Shown here piece after piece: positions 28,022 to 36,961 of a DNA stretch of 64,000 bases (positions are counted from its first letter, which is position 1; each line of letters begins with the position of its first letter). The notes under the pieces are model-generated. The model was given only the letters and a program-made list of their open reading frames with translations. It made no database searches and had not been told where the DNA came from. This DNA comes from Devosia litorisediminis (lineage in GTDB: Bacteria > Pseudomonadota > Alphaproteobacteria > Rhizobiales > Devosiaceae), in the NCBI RefSeq assembly GCF_018334155.1, contig NZ_JAGXTP010000002.1:310001-374000 (forward strand), in the 5' to 3' direction. Made by a program: the position numbers and the translations under genes.

Positions 28022-28945
28022 GTGAACAAGCTTACTCACACGCCCGCCATTCTCGCAGCGCTGGTCGCTGGCGCTCTTGCCCTGCCCAGCATGTCCCTGG
28101 CGCAAGACGTCACGGTCACCCATGCACAGGGCGAAACCACTATTTCCGGTGTGCCAGCAAAGGTGCTGACCTCGGACTGGGCTGCATTTGATAACCTGCA
28201 TGCCATGGGCATTGCCGTTGCCGGCGTACCTGCCTCCAACTCCCCGGCTTATCTTCAGGGGTTCGTGGCGCCAGATGCGTTGCAGATCGGCTCGCTGTTT
28301 GAGCCCGATTTTGAAGGCATCGCCGCCTCGGAAGCTGATCTTTACGTCGTTGGCGCCCGCTCGCGCGCAGCCTATGAGACGGCCAAGGACATTCTGCCCA
28401 CCATCGATATGTCGATCGACAATGCCGACATCATTGGTGGCATTGAGGCCAATCTGACCAAGCTGGGGGAAATCTTCCAGCTGCAGGACAAGGCTGCCGA
28501 ACTCAACGCCGCGCTCGACGCCAAGGTGGCTGAGGTCAAGGCTGCTGCCGACGGCAAGGGCAATGCTCTGGTGCTGGTCACCAATGCCGGCAATGTCGGC
28601 GTCTATGGTCCCGACAGCCGCGTTGCCTGGATCCACAATCAGCTCGGTATTCCCACTGCCATGCCTGACGTCGAAGATGGCGATCACGGTGGCGACGGCA
28701 TCTCGTTTGAGTTCATCCTGGAAACCAACCCCGACTGGCTGTTCGTTATCGACCGCGATGCGGGAACCGGCGAAAGCACCGGCGCAGCCGCTGCCCTGCT
28801 CGATAACGAACTGGTCAACCAGACCAGTGCTGCCCAGAACGGGCACATCGTCTATCTCGATCCGCAGGCTGCCTACATCACCATGCACGGCTATACCGGC
28901 GTGATGCTGCTGCTCGATCAGGTGCTGGCCGGCCTGAACGGCTGA
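28022..28945 (+). CDS. siderophore-binding periplasmic protein
   Basis: 307 aa from a GTG at 28022. Signal peptide over about 1-26 (ending SLAQ). The rest is a helical-backbone type III binding protein (FatB/CeuE/YclQ-like): LTSDWAAFDNLHAMGI, LFEPDFEGIAASEADLYVVG, and IPTAMPDVEDGDHGGDGISFE near the cleft. These proteins bind catecholate or carboxylate iron siderophores. It heads an operon with two permeases and an ATPase; a stem-loop separates it from them. Confidence 0.85.
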   Translation: MNKLTHTPAILAALVAGALALPSMSLAQDVTVTHAQGETTISGVPAKVLTSDWAAFDNLHAMGIAVAGVPASNSPAYLQGFVAPDALQIGSLFEPDFEGIAASEADLYVVGARSRAAYETAKDILPTIDMSIDNADIIGGIEANLTKLGEIFQLQDKAAELNAALDAKVAEVKAAADGKGNALVLVTNAGNVGVYGPDSRVAWIHNQLGIPTAMPDVEDGDHGGDGISFEFILETNPDWLFVIDRDAGTGESTGAAAALLDNELVNQTSAAQNGHIVYLDPQAAYITMHGYTGVMLLLDQVLAGLNG

Positions 28946-28962
28946 TCCCACGAGAACCAACC

Positions 28963-28992
28963 AACACCCGGCTGTTTCGGCAGCCGGGTGTT
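28963..28992 (+). terminator. strong stem-loop between binding-protein and permease genes
   Basis: AACACCCGGCTG (28963-28974), loop TTTCGG, CAGCCGGGTGTT (28981-28992): 12 perfect pairs, then TGCCTGTTTG. Probably lowers transcription into the permease genes or protects the upstream mRNA. Confidence 0.7.
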
Positions 28993-29018
28993 TGCCTGTT
29001 TGATTGGAGCTGGTCGCG

Positions 29019-29981
29019 ATGCGCCTGCTTGCTCTTGCCATCGGGGCAACTATTGCCCTGGCCATTGTCAGCCTGTTTGTTGGTGTCAGCGATGTTTCGC
29101 TTGGCACCCTTTTGGCGTCTGACGCTGATAGCCGCGCGATGCAGGTACTGCTGATCAGCCGTATTCCACGCACACTGGCGATCATTCTGGCGGGCAGTTC
29201 GCTCGCCATTGCCGGGCTGGTGATGCAGATGGTGGTGCGCAACCGCTTCGTCGAACCCTCCACCGCGGGCACAACCGAAGCTGCCAGCCTCGGTTTTCTC
29301 GTCGTCACCATTCTGGCGCCGGGCTGGCCCTTGATGGCCAAGATGCTGGTTGCCGCTGCCTTTGCTTTGGCGGGAACCGCTTTGTTCCTGCGGATTTTGC
29401 GGGTGGTGCCGCTGCGCGACCAATTGCTGGTGCCGCTGGTCGGCATCATGCTGGGCGGCATTATTGGGGCCGTCACCAGTTTTTTTGCCTACCGATACGG
29501 TCTGCTGCCCTCGCTGCTCGCCTGGAACATGGGCGACTTCTCCGGCATTCTTCGCGGCCGTTACGAACTGCTCTGGATCGGTCTAGCCTGCGCCATTCTC
29601 GCCTATATCGCTGCTGACCGGTTCACCGTGGCGGGCATGGGCAAGGACTTCACCACCAATCTGGGTCTGAACTATGAGCGCGTCATGGTGCTCGGACTGG
29701 TCATCGTTTCGCTGATCAGCGCAGTGGTACTGGTCAGCGCCGGGTCCATCCCGTTTCTGGGCCTGATCATTCCTAATCTGGTCAGCCTGTTTGTCGGTGA
29801 CAATATGCGCCGCACCGTGCCCTGGGTGGCTGTGTCTGGAGCCGGCTTCGTGCTGGCCTGCGATATTCTGGGACGCCTGATCCGGGCTCCCTATGAAATC
29901 CCCATCAGTGTGGTGGTCGGCGTCGCCGGTAGCGCCATCTTCCTCTATCTGCTGCTGCGGACCCCGCGCCATGCCAGTTAA
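29019..29981 (+). CDS. iron-siderophore ABC permease (FecCD family), first
   Basis: 320 aa, about nine or ten helices. It carries the FecCD blocks SRIPRTLAIILAGSSLAIAGLVMQ, MLGGIIGAVTSF, and GSIPFLGLIIPNL (shown in shortened form: RIPRTLAIILAG, FLGLIIPNLVS). GGAG precedes the ATG at 29019. It forms the membrane channel with the next gene product, which it overlaps by 11 bases. Confidence 0.9.
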   Translation: MRLLALAIGATIALAIVSLFVGVSDVSLGTLLASDADSRAMQVLLISRIPRTLAIILAGSSLAIAGLVMQMVVRNRFVEPSTAGTTEAASLGFLVVTILAPGWPLMAKMLVAAAFALAGTALFLRILRVVPLRDQLLVPLVGIMLGGIIGAVTSFFAYRYGLLPSLLAWNMGDFSGILRGRYELLWIGLACAILAYIAADRFTVAGMGKDFTTNLGLNYERVMVLGLVIVSLISAVVLVSAGSIPFLGLIIPNLVSLFVGDNMRRTVPWVAVSGAGFVLACDILGRLIRAPYEIPISVVVGVAGSAIFLYLLLRTPRHAS

Positions 29982-30933
29982 GCTCTCTCGCCCGGTCCTT
30001 GCTCTGATCGTTCTCAGCCTGCTCGCGCTGGTTTCACTTCTCTGCTTCATGACGCTCGGCGCCAAGGGTAGCTGGAGCTTTGTGCTGCCGTTCCGAGGCC
30101 GCAAACTGCTGGCGCTGGTGCTGGTGGCCTATGCGGTGGCGGTCTCGACCGTGCTATTTCAGACGGTCACCAATAACCGCATTCTGACCCCCTCCATCAT
30201 GGGGTTCGACGCGCTCTACATCCTGCTCCAGACCGCCATTGTCTTTTTTCTGGGCGCCGGTGCCTTGACCACGCTGAACGACCAGGCCCAGTTCGGTGTC
30301 GAGATCGTTGTGATGGTCGTGTTCTCCGGCCTGCTGTTCCGCTGGCTGTTTCTGGGTGAAGAGCGCAGCCTGCATTTGCTGGTACTGGTCGGGATTGTCT
30401 TTGGCATTCTGTTTCGCAGCCTGAGCCAGTTCATGCAGCGTCTGCTCGATCCCAACGCCTTCAATGTGCTGCAGGACAGCTTTTTTGCCAGTTTCGCCAC
30501 GGTCGATACGACCTTGCTGACCACATCTACCATCATTGTCATTGCCGTTAGCCTGGTCGCGTTCCGCCTCGGTCACACCTTCGATGTGCTCGCGCTTGGG
30601 CGGTCCCAGGCGATCAATCTGGGCGTGCCCTACAAGCGCACGGTGGTGACCATTCTGATGCTGGTCTCGGTGCTGGTCGCCGTCTCCACCGCGCTGGTGG
30701 GACCCATCACCTTTTTCGGCCTGTTGGTCGCCAGTCTTGCGCACGGATTGGTGGGCACCAGCCGTCACAAATTCGTGCTGCCTGCTGCCGTGCTGCTGTC
30801 GATCATCTTTCTGGTCGGCGGCCAGACCGTGCTCGAACGCGTATTTGCCTTTGATACGGCCCTCTCGATCATCATCGAGTTTCTGGGTGGTATCGTCTTT
30901 ATCTTCCTTGTTCTGCGGAGAGCTGCCCGATGA
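29971..30933 (+). CDS. iron-siderophore ABC permease (FecCD family), second
   Basis: 320 aa. ATG at 29971, inside the end of the first permease. It shows NNRILTPSIMGFDALY and VGPITFFGLLVASLAHGL, typical of the CeuC/FatC/YclO partner in petrobactin- or catecholate-type importers. Membrane partner of the preceding permease; its stop overlaps the ATPase start (ATGA). Confidence 0.9.
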   Translation: MPVKLSRPVLALIVLSLLALVSLLCFMTLGAKGSWSFVLPFRGRKLLALVLVAYAVAVSTVLFQTVTNNRILTPSIMGFDALYILLQTAIVFFLGAGALTTLNDQAQFGVEIVVMVVFSGLLFRWLFLGEERSLHLLVLVGIVFGILFRSLSQFMQRLLDPNAFNVLQDSFFASFATVDTTLLTTSTIIVIAVSLVAFRLGHTFDVLALGRSQAINLGVPYKRTVVTILMLVSVLVAVSTALVGPITFFGLLVASLAHGLVGTSRHKFVLPAAVLLSIIFLVGGQTVLERVFAFDTALSIIIEFLGGIVFIFLVLRRAAR

Positions 30934-31688
30934 TCGTCACCCAGGGCGTCACCAAGCATTACGGGACCAGTTGCGTTGTCGACGGCGTCTCGCTGCACCT
31001 GCCGGCCGGCGGCATCACCTCAATTATCGGCCCCAACGGCGCGGGCAAGTCCACGCTGCTTTCAATGGTCAGTCGCCTGATGGCCATGGACACCGGCACC
31101 GTTGTCATTGATGGACTCGATATCGCGACCACGCCCAGCGACGTACTCGCGCGCCGCCTGTCCATTTTGCGCCAGGACAACCACATGACCGCCCGTCTGA
31201 CGGTGCGCGATCTGGTCAGCTTTGGTCGCTATCCCTATTCCAAAGGACGTCTGACCACAGAGGATCAGCACCACATCGAACAGGCGCTGGGTTACCTCAA
31301 CCTGCTCGAACTTGCTGATCGCTTCCTTGACGAGCTTTCGGGCGGCCAGCGTCAGCGGGCGTTTGTCGCCATGGTGCTGTGTCAGGACACTGATTATGTG
31401 CTGCTCGACGAGCCGCTCAACAATCTCGACATGAAGCACGCTATGGGCATGATGAAACTGCTGCGCCGTGCCGCCGATGAGCTCGGCAAGACCGTGGTAT
31501 TGGTGCTGCACGACATTAATTTCGCGTCCTGGTATTCGGACTACATCGTCGCCATGAAGCTGGGCAAGGTGGTGGGGCAGGGCGCTGTCGATGCCATGAT
31601 TGATCCCGAGGTACTCTCGAAAATCTACGAGATGGACATCAAGGTGCACCAGATCGGTGGGCAGAAAATCAGTGTCTATTACGGGTGA
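30930..31688 (+). CDS. iron-siderophore ABC ATPase
   Basis: 252 aa. Walker A GPNGAGKST, signature LSGGQRQRAFVAM, Walker B YVLLDEPLNNLD and H-loop VLHDINFA are all intact. It is a FepC/CeuD/YclP-like ATPase energising the two permeases upstream. A loose hairpin (TGCGAT/ATCGCA, 31699-31728) follows the stop. Confidence 0.93.
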   Translation: MIVTQGVTKHYGTSCVVDGVSLHLPAGGITSIIGPNGAGKSTLLSMVSRLMAMDTGTVVIDGLDIATTPSDVLARRLSILRQDNHMTARLTVRDLVSFGRYPYSKGRLTTEDQHHIEQALGYLNLLELADRFLDELSGGQRQRAFVAMVLCQDTDYVLLDEPLNNLDMKHAMGMMKLLRRAADELGKTVVLVLHDINFASWYSDYIVAMKLGKVVGQGAVDAMIDPEVLSKIYEMDIKVHQIGGQKISVYYG

Positions 31689-31740
31689 CGATTCAGCCTG
31701 CGATGGCTAACCTGAAGCCAAGATCGCAAAGGAGCGCACC

Positions 31741-32139
31741 ATGAAGCCATCGATTTCCATCATTACCATCGGTGTCGATGATCTGGAGCGCGCCTTCGTG
31801 TTCTATCGGGCTCTGTTCGACATCGCCGAAGAGCAGATCGGCGCTGGAGAAGACCACGTAGCCTTCTTTTTTGATGACGGCTTTTCCTTTGTATTGTTCC
31901 CGCGCGAGCAGATCGCCCAGACAGCCGGCAAGGACATCGCCGTGGCCGGGACGCCCGGCTTTGTGCTCAGCCACCAGGCATCCAGCGCAGCAGAAGTCGA
32001 CGAAATCTTGCGCAAGGTGCTGGCCGGTGGTGGCGCCATAGTCACCGAAGGCACCCAGTCCGAATGGGGCTATTCTGCCTATTTCGAGGACAGTGAAGGC
32101 AATATCTGGGAGCTGATGGCTCAGCCGCCCGCCAATTAG
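31741..32139 (+). CDS. VOC/glyoxalase-fold protein
   Basis: 132 aa; AGGAG precedes the ATG. Two beta-alpha-beta-beta-beta units: ISIITIGVDDLERAFVFYRALFD first, and WGYSAYFEDSEGNIWELM last, where the C-terminal Glu would be a metal ligand. The second repeat has FVLSHQASSAAEVDEILRKVLAGGG. It resembles the PhnB/bleomycin-resistance branch. Substrate unknown. Confidence 0.8.
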   Translation: MKPSISIITIGVDDLERAFVFYRALFDIAEEQIGAGEDHVAFFFDDGFSFVLFPREQIAQTAGKDIAVAGTPGFVLSHQASSAAEVDEILRKVLAGGGAIVTEGTQSEWGYSAYFEDSEGNIWELMAQPPAN

Positions 32140-32142
32140 CTG

Positions 32143-33690
32143 CTAGAAGCCGCCGCCGGTCTTGAAGCCGCCATGCTTGCGTGTGCCGCCTGAGCCGGTG
32201 CGGGGCCGTGAAAACCCGCCGCCTGATCCCGGGCCACCCGAGGGGCGTCCGAAACCGCCACCGAAGCCGCCCTTGGTCTTGCCGCCCGCACCGCCACCAA
32301 AGCTGTTATCGGGCCACTTGAAGCCGCCATTATCTGGCCAGGGGTTGTTCGAGCGCTGACGACCATTATTGGGCAGGCCGACGCCACCACCCCAGTCCGA
32401 GGTGCCTGCGCTCCAGTTCTGGCTGCGCTGCCAACTGTCCCAATAGCTCGCAGCGGTAATGCCGCCGCGCAGGAAATCATTGAGCAGATCGCCCACCAGC
32501 CGGTCTTCGCGGAAGGTCGAGCGCGGATCATCAAACCGCTGCCTTTTGAACTCCCACTGAATGTCTTCTAGCTCGCGCCGCCGGGCCGCCAGGGTCTTGA
32601 GGCGCTCTTTCTGCTCGCGCGTCTCCTGATCTTCTTCGCGTGCCCGGGCTCGGGCATCGTCGATCTGGGCAACGATCGTGTCGTCTTGGCCTGTGCGGGT
32701 GCGACGGGCGTCAGCCAGCAGGGTTTTGATATCTTCGCGCCCTAGTGCGGTCGCCAGTTCTGCCGATGCGCTTTCAAAGGCCGGGTTGAGCCCTTGCGAC
32801 AGGCCGGCAACGGTCTTGGCGGTCTCATCGCGCTGGTCCTCATGCGCCATGATTTGAGCATCCAGCGCATCGATCCGCTGCTGAGCGCTTTCCATCGCTT
32901 CGCGAATGGGTTTGCCCCCGGCGGTGTCGATAGCTTCGGTCTCCAGAGCATCCAGCTCGGTCTCGGCCACGCTGGCAATCGCAATCTGCCGTTCGGCATG
33001 CTCACGCAGCCGCAACGGAATCTCATTGAGCATGGCAAAGTTCGGCCGCGCCTTGTGGAATTTGATCAGTCCGGCCACCAGGCCGTCGAGATAGCGCACC
33101 AGATTGTTGGCGCGATAGTTCGAGGTGCCATAGCCGGCTTCCCACAGATACATAAACAGAGGGTCGTCGCGGTAAGGCTGTCCCTTTTCATCACGGTCCG
33201 CTTCGGCCTGTTCGGTCTTACGCATCGACTGCGCCGCCACGTCAGCCAGCTCGCTGGCCTTCTGCCGCTTGGCAGCAAAGGCGGGGTCGCGCGCAATCGT
33301 CGCCCCCAGCTTGCTCGCCAGCGCCTTGAGCTGGGCCTGATGGCTCTCAAACTGCTTGAGCGCATCGGCGCGTTCACCGGTGAGTTTGTTGAGCGCTTCG
33401 TCAATGCTGGCAATAGCGTTTTCGGCCTTGCTCAGCTCTTTGGCATGGGTCTTGATCTGCGCGCGTGCCTTGGTCTCAGCCGTGGTAATGGCGCCATCAA
33501 GCTCGCCCTGCACCGCCGGGTCGAGCCGCAAACGGGCCAACTGCCGGAACAGCTCGGCCTCGCTCTCGCGGATCTTGCTGATACGCTCGGCCGAACGGGC
33601 AAGACGCTTGGAAATTTCGTCTTCCTCGCGACGGATATCGCGCATCGCCTCGTCAAGGCTCGCCAGGGCTTCGGGACCGCGGATACTCAT
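32143..33690 (-). CDS. long coiled-coil protein with Gly-rich C-terminal tail
   Basis: 515 aa. Residues 1-170 and 225-380 are strongly helical, Ala/Glu/Arg/Lys-rich and heptad-like, so coiled coils are likely. Between them lies YRDDPLFMYLWEAGYGTSNYRA, a conserved-looking aromatic insert (written in pieces: DPLFMYLWEAGYG). The last 100 residues are Gly/Ser/Pro-rich with repeated GGF and GGG words and end FKTGGGF. No signal peptide or membrane segment. Third gene of an operon with a TelA-like and a DUF6384-like gene, four bases after the latter. No known function. Confidence 0.7.
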   Translation of the reverse strand: MSIRGPEALASLDEAMRDIRREEDEISKRLARSAERISKIRESEAELFRQLARLRLDPAVQGELDGAITTAETKARAQIKTHAKELSKAENAIASIDEALNKLTGERADALKQFESHQAQLKALASKLGATIARDPAFAAKRQKASELADVAAQSMRKTEQAEADRDEKGQPYRDDPLFMYLWEAGYGTSNYRANNLVRYLDGLVAGLIKFHKARPNFAMLNEIPLRLREHAERQIAIASVAETELDALETEAIDTAGGKPIREAMESAQQRIDALDAQIMAHEDQRDETAKTVAGLSQGLNPAFESASAELATALGREDIKTLLADARRTRTGQDDTIVAQIDDARARAREEDQETREQKERLKTLAARRRELEDIQWEFKRQRFDDPRSTFREDRLVGDLLNDFLRGGITAASYWDSWQRSQNWSAGTSDWGGGVGLPNNGRQRSNNPWPDNGGFKWPDNSFGGGAGGKTKGGFGGGFGRPSGGPGSGGGFSRPRTGSGGTRKHGGFKTGGGF

Positions 33691-33694
33691 AGCT

Positions 33695-34633
33695 CTACCA
33701 CCGCGTTACCGCCCCGCCGGATACCGGCACATTGTATTCGACATCTACAAAACCATACGATTTACGACCGATCTCATTGCTCTGGATGATGCCGTCATCC
33801 TGCTTGTCGGCCACGACGGCCTCATAGACCGACTCTGGGACCCGCACGCCCCATTTAGCAACAGTTTCTGTCTGCCCGTTCTCCTCGTTCAGGATTGGCA
33901 GGCTGATGGCATCTCCATCGGTATCGAGCGCTTCGACCACCAGATAGTAATTGGTGGCGTCGGTATTGATTTCCGGAAAGGTCCAGAAGCCCGATTGCTC
34001 ATCGGGGCGATTGACCACCCGCAGTGTATATTCCTGACGTAACTGGTCGCGCAGCGTGGTCAGATCAGCAACCGCTGCTTCTGCAGCAGCGCGGTCACCT
34101 TCAGCAGCAAAGGTTTGACCGCGGGTCCGCAGGGCCTCGGCATCCACAACGGCCTGCTGCACCTTGGTTTCTTCAAAAATGGTCTCATATAGCGCGTCCA
34201 TCTGCGCTGGCAGACCTTCGGCCAGCTCGATCCTGGCCTGTTCGGCCTGTCCGGCTTGATACGGTTGCCAGACGCCGAAATAGCCAATCATGACCGCCAG
34301 TACCGCGCCGACTATGGCGAGCACGGGCTTACCCCATTGCTTGCGACCCACATAGAGCTTGGCCAGGGTCACACCGAAGCTTGGCTCGGGCGCGTCATAG
34401 GCAAAACGACTTTCCTGCAGTGCCGCCACACCCTCTTTGAGGATGTGGTCTGGCACTTCAATGCCCTGCTGATGATAGATATCGCGCAGCTTGGAGATCA
34501 GTTGCGCTTCTTTGGCGTCGGTGTCGAGTTCACGCGTCGCCAGACCTTGCTGGTGACGCAGGGTATCCACCACATCCATCGCCAGCATGACTTCGTCCAG
34601 GGGTGCAGCGGACTTTGCGGTCGCGTCACTCAT
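33695..34633 (-). CDS. DUF6384-like membrane protein
   Basis: 312 aa, ATG at 34633. Residues 10-90 form a soluble N-terminal domain (LDEVMLAMDVVDTLRHQQ, IEVPDHILKEGVAALQESRF); one hydrophobic segment lies at about 110-130 (PVLAIVGAVLAVMIGYFGVW); then a helical stretch and a beta-rich C-terminal domain (SGFWTFPEINTDATNYYLVVEALD), probably outside the cytoplasm. I recall this pattern as DUF6384, without experimental function. Middle gene of the TelA-like operon, 31 bases after it. Confidence 0.65.
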   Translation of the reverse strand: MSDATAKSAAPLDEVMLAMDVVDTLRHQQGLATRELDTDAKEAQLISKLRDIYHQQGIEVPDHILKEGVAALQESRFAYDAPEPSFGVTLAKLYVGRKQWGKPVLAIVGAVLAVMIGYFGVWQPYQAGQAEQARIELAEGLPAQMDALYETIFEETKVQQAVVDAEALRTRGQTFAAEGDRAAAEAAVADLTTLRDQLRQEYTLRVVNRPDEQSGFWTFPEINTDATNYYLVVEALDTDGDAISLPILNEENGQTETVAKWGVRVPESVYEAVVADKQDDGIIQSNEIGRKSYGFVDVEYNVPVSGGAVTRW

Positions 34634-34664
34634 AATTGCCGTCCACCCGTATGCGTCTCTCGGC

Positions 34665-35891
34665 TCAGTTCCGGTCCTCGAGCAGCAGCGCATTGCCCTC
34701 GGCAGCCAAAGCCGCCAGACGGCGCTTGCCATCTTCCACAGCGTCGCGGATTTCCTCGGAATTCTTGGTCGACGCGACGCGCATCTCGTTGATGATGGTG
34801 CGGCTCTTCTCCTGGAAGTTCACCACCGAATCCACCAGCTTCTTGACCGCATCGGCGCGCACCGTTGGGCCGTAGCCAGCCCGGACGGCTTCCTCGGTCA
34901 CCTTGTCGCCGATCTCGGAAAGGGTTTCGAGGCTCTTGCTCATCCCTTCCTTCATGGCGTTCAGTGTCTCGGTGGATTCATGCAGGCCAAACATGCCGGT
35001 GAACGACGCGGACAATGCGGTCAGCACGGTCTCATTGGTCGAGAAGAACGAAATCGACTGCTGATAGACCCGCTCCTTGGCATTGGTCGTCTGCATCAGA
35101 CGAGCCATCACCACTTCGGACGTGTTGTACGAAATGGTCAGATTGTCCGAGAGGTCCTTGGCGATCTGATAGCGCGACTCTTCATTTTGCATGTCGCGCA
35201 GCTTTTCGTCGCGATCCATTTCCAGACGCGCACGATCAGCAGGAACGCTGCCGGCATACGTCGAGACGGCTTCCGAAGCAGCCTGGAGGATGTTCTTTTT
35301 CTCGGTGAGACGCTTTTCAGCGGTCCCCAGCACTTCCAGGGCCATCACTTCTGACTGCTTGAGCGCGCCACGGAAGTCGCGATAGGCCTCCAGAATGGTG
35401 TGTTCGCGGTCGATCTGATCCTTGGTGTCGGCCGTGACGGCCAGATAGGTGTCACGGATTTTGTCAAAGCGCGTGGCGATATCGCCGCGGCTGACCTTCA
35501 TCCACACATTGGACGCCCGCTCAAGCAGGTCGAGCTTGTTGTCTGCCAACTGGTCGACCATGCCCTTGGCGTCGTCGCGGATGGAATCAAAACCCTTGGT
35601 GATGTCTTCGTAGCGCTCACCGATCTTCATGGCGGCGATCTGCTCGCGGACAACTTCATTGAAGGCGCTCGCCTGGCTCAACGTGCGACCAATCAGTACC
35701 ACGCGGGTCTCGTCCAGTTCGGTGATCTTGGCGAGCAGGCCGGTAATGGGGGCTTCACCCTGCTGTTCAGGCCAGATCCCCAGGTCGCGAATGGCGTTGA
35801 CCGCCTTGTCCAGATACTGCAGCGGCTTGTCAGCCGACATCGCGACTGGCGCCACTTCAGTTGCTGGTGCAGTGGTCACTTCATTGGCCAT
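34665..35891 (-). CDS. TelA-like (toxic anion resistance) helical protein
   Basis: 408 aa, nearly all helical. ATG at 35891 follows GGGGAG by eight bases; the frame open to 36188 beyond it shows no coding character. Layout compares with TelA/YceH: a middle region with repeated long helices (IATRFDKIRDTYL, ILEAYRDFRGALKQSE), a later segment VVMARLMQTTNAKERVYQQS like the IQNTN region of TelA, and a last helix NFQEKSRTIINEMR. TelA proteins are tied to tellurite and cell-envelope stress tolerance by unknown means. First gene of a three-gene operon. Similarity judged by eye only. Confidence 0.6.
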   Translation of the reverse strand: MANEVTTAPATEVAPVAMSADKPLQYLDKAVNAIRDLGIWPEQQGEAPITGLLAKITELDETRVVLIGRTLSQASAFNEVVREQIAAMKIGERYEDITKGFDSIRDDAKGMVDQLADNKLDLLERASNVWMKVSRGDIATRFDKIRDTYLAVTADTKDQIDREHTILEAYRDFRGALKQSEVMALEVLGTAEKRLTEKKNILQAASEAVSTYAGSVPADRARLEMDRDEKLRDMQNEESRYQIAKDLSDNLTISYNTSEVVMARLMQTTNAKERVYQQSISFFSTNETVLTALSASFTGMFGLHESTETLNAMKEGMSKSLETLSEIGDKVTEEAVRAGYGPTVRADAVKKLVDSVVNFQEKSRTIINEMRVASTKNSEEIRDAVEDGKRRLAALAAEGNALLLEDRN

Positions 35892-36130
35892 TGTATCGCT
35901 CCCCGTATGATTGACGCCGAACCGGCGGAATGCCCTCGTCGCGCTATTGATCGCCGCTGGGTCGCTGCCTGACAATTGCAACTGCCCATTCAGACAACTA
36001 TTTAGACCATATTGGTGCGAAAAAGCCGCACGTAAAGAGCAAGGCCCGCAACTATGGCAAGCAAGTGTTTCTGGTGGTATCGCGGCCACAATAGGGCCGT
36101 CATGCAACATAAGCGCGAAGGTAGCCGCTA

Positions 36131-36613
36131 ATGGACTTTGGTGGACGCTATATCGTCGCCGCCCCGCGCGTGGCCGTGTGGGCTGCACTCAACGACACCG
36201 CCATGCTCAAGGCGGCGATTCCGGGCTGTCACAAGATTGCCTGGTCCGGCGCGGACACGCTGGATCTTGAGATCAAGGTCAATCTTGGCGTGGTGCACCC
36301 CGTCTTCAAAGGCGATCTGGCCCTGACCGGCATCGTGCCAGCGGAGCGCTATACGCTGACCGGGCGGGGCAAGGGTGGATTGCTCGGTCTGGCTGAAGGC
36401 TCGGCCGACATCGTTCTCTCCGATCGCGGCGAGCAGACGTTGCTGGTGTTTGACGCCAAGGGCGGTGCGTCGGGCCAGATCATGAAGCTGGGCAAGGCAA
36501 TCATCGGCAATTCGGCGCAGAAGATCATTGACGGCTTCTTTGAGCGGTTCGGCGCGGCCATGGGTGCTGAGGTTACCCCGCTGCCGGTCGAGGAGGACGC
36601 CAGCACCAATTAA
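36131..36613 (+). CDS. CoxG-like SRPBCC-domain protein
   Basis: 160 aa. MDFGGRYIVAAPRVAVWAALND and IPGCHKIAW at the start are the usual CoxG/START-type opening; the cavity-forming strands follow (VFKGDLALTGIVPAERYTLTG). The family is named after CO dehydrogenase subunit G, but no coxS, coxM or coxL gene is nearby. Recent work links CoxG proteins to quinone or membrane contacts of CODH; here the role is open. Divergent from the TelA-like operon across 239 bases. Confidence 0.8.
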   Translation: MDFGGRYIVAAPRVAVWAALNDTAMLKAAIPGCHKIAWSGADTLDLEIKVNLGVVHPVFKGDLALTGIVPAERYTLTGRGKGGLLGLAEGSADIVLSDRGEQTLLVFDAKGGASGQIMKLGKAIIGNSAQKIIDGFFERFGAAMGAEVTPLPVEEDASTN

Positions 36614-36719
36614 GCGCGCGCTAACCATGCCCTCATCTGCCCTCAAACCATCACAATCGGACGGTCTCAATTGCAGTAGGGAATGCCTCCGCATTCGCTC
36701 AACCTTGAAACAAATTGCA

Positions 36720-36842
36720 ATGACCTCCCGCACAAGAGACACGATCGCCCTGTTCGCTATTGGCTCCCTGGCCATTCTGGTGGTGTTCTCGCCCGATATT
36801 GATCTCGAGGGCCTGTTCCAGTCCGTCCTGTCGCGCTGGTAG
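36720..36842 (+). CDS. possible 40-aa single-helix membrane peptide
   Basis: Starts MTSRTRDTIALFAIG and contains one hydrophobic segment (LFAIGSLAILVVF) with an amphipathic end. No clear ribosome-binding site. Could be chance; it is listed because the composition is that of small membrane proteins and the region has no other gene. Confidence 0.25.
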   Translation: MTSRTRDTIALFAIGSLAILVVFSPDIDLEGLFQSVLSRW

Positions 36843-36892
36843 CTCTGGTCGATAGTTTGGGCAAATCGCCGCGCAGCACGCAGGCTTGATGT

Positions 36893-36961
36893 TCAAAATT
36901 TGACCAATCGGAAAAAAATGGGCGATTCCATCTTGCAAGTGCTGCATTTGCACGGTTGTAT
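36893..36961 (+). promoter_or_regulatory. candidate operator and promoter of the nucleoside operon
   Basis: An inverted repeat TCAAAATTTGA (36893-36903) precedes TTGCAA (36933-36938) and, 17 bases on, TTGTAT (36956-36961). The latter pair is a plausible sigma70 promoter 76 bases before the BMP gene. Weak matches, so tentative. Confidence 0.35.

Noticed and set aside
36131-36613. CO dehydrogenase locus
   Set aside because: Only a CoxG-like gene is present; no coxS, coxM or coxL, so no CO oxidation can be claimed.
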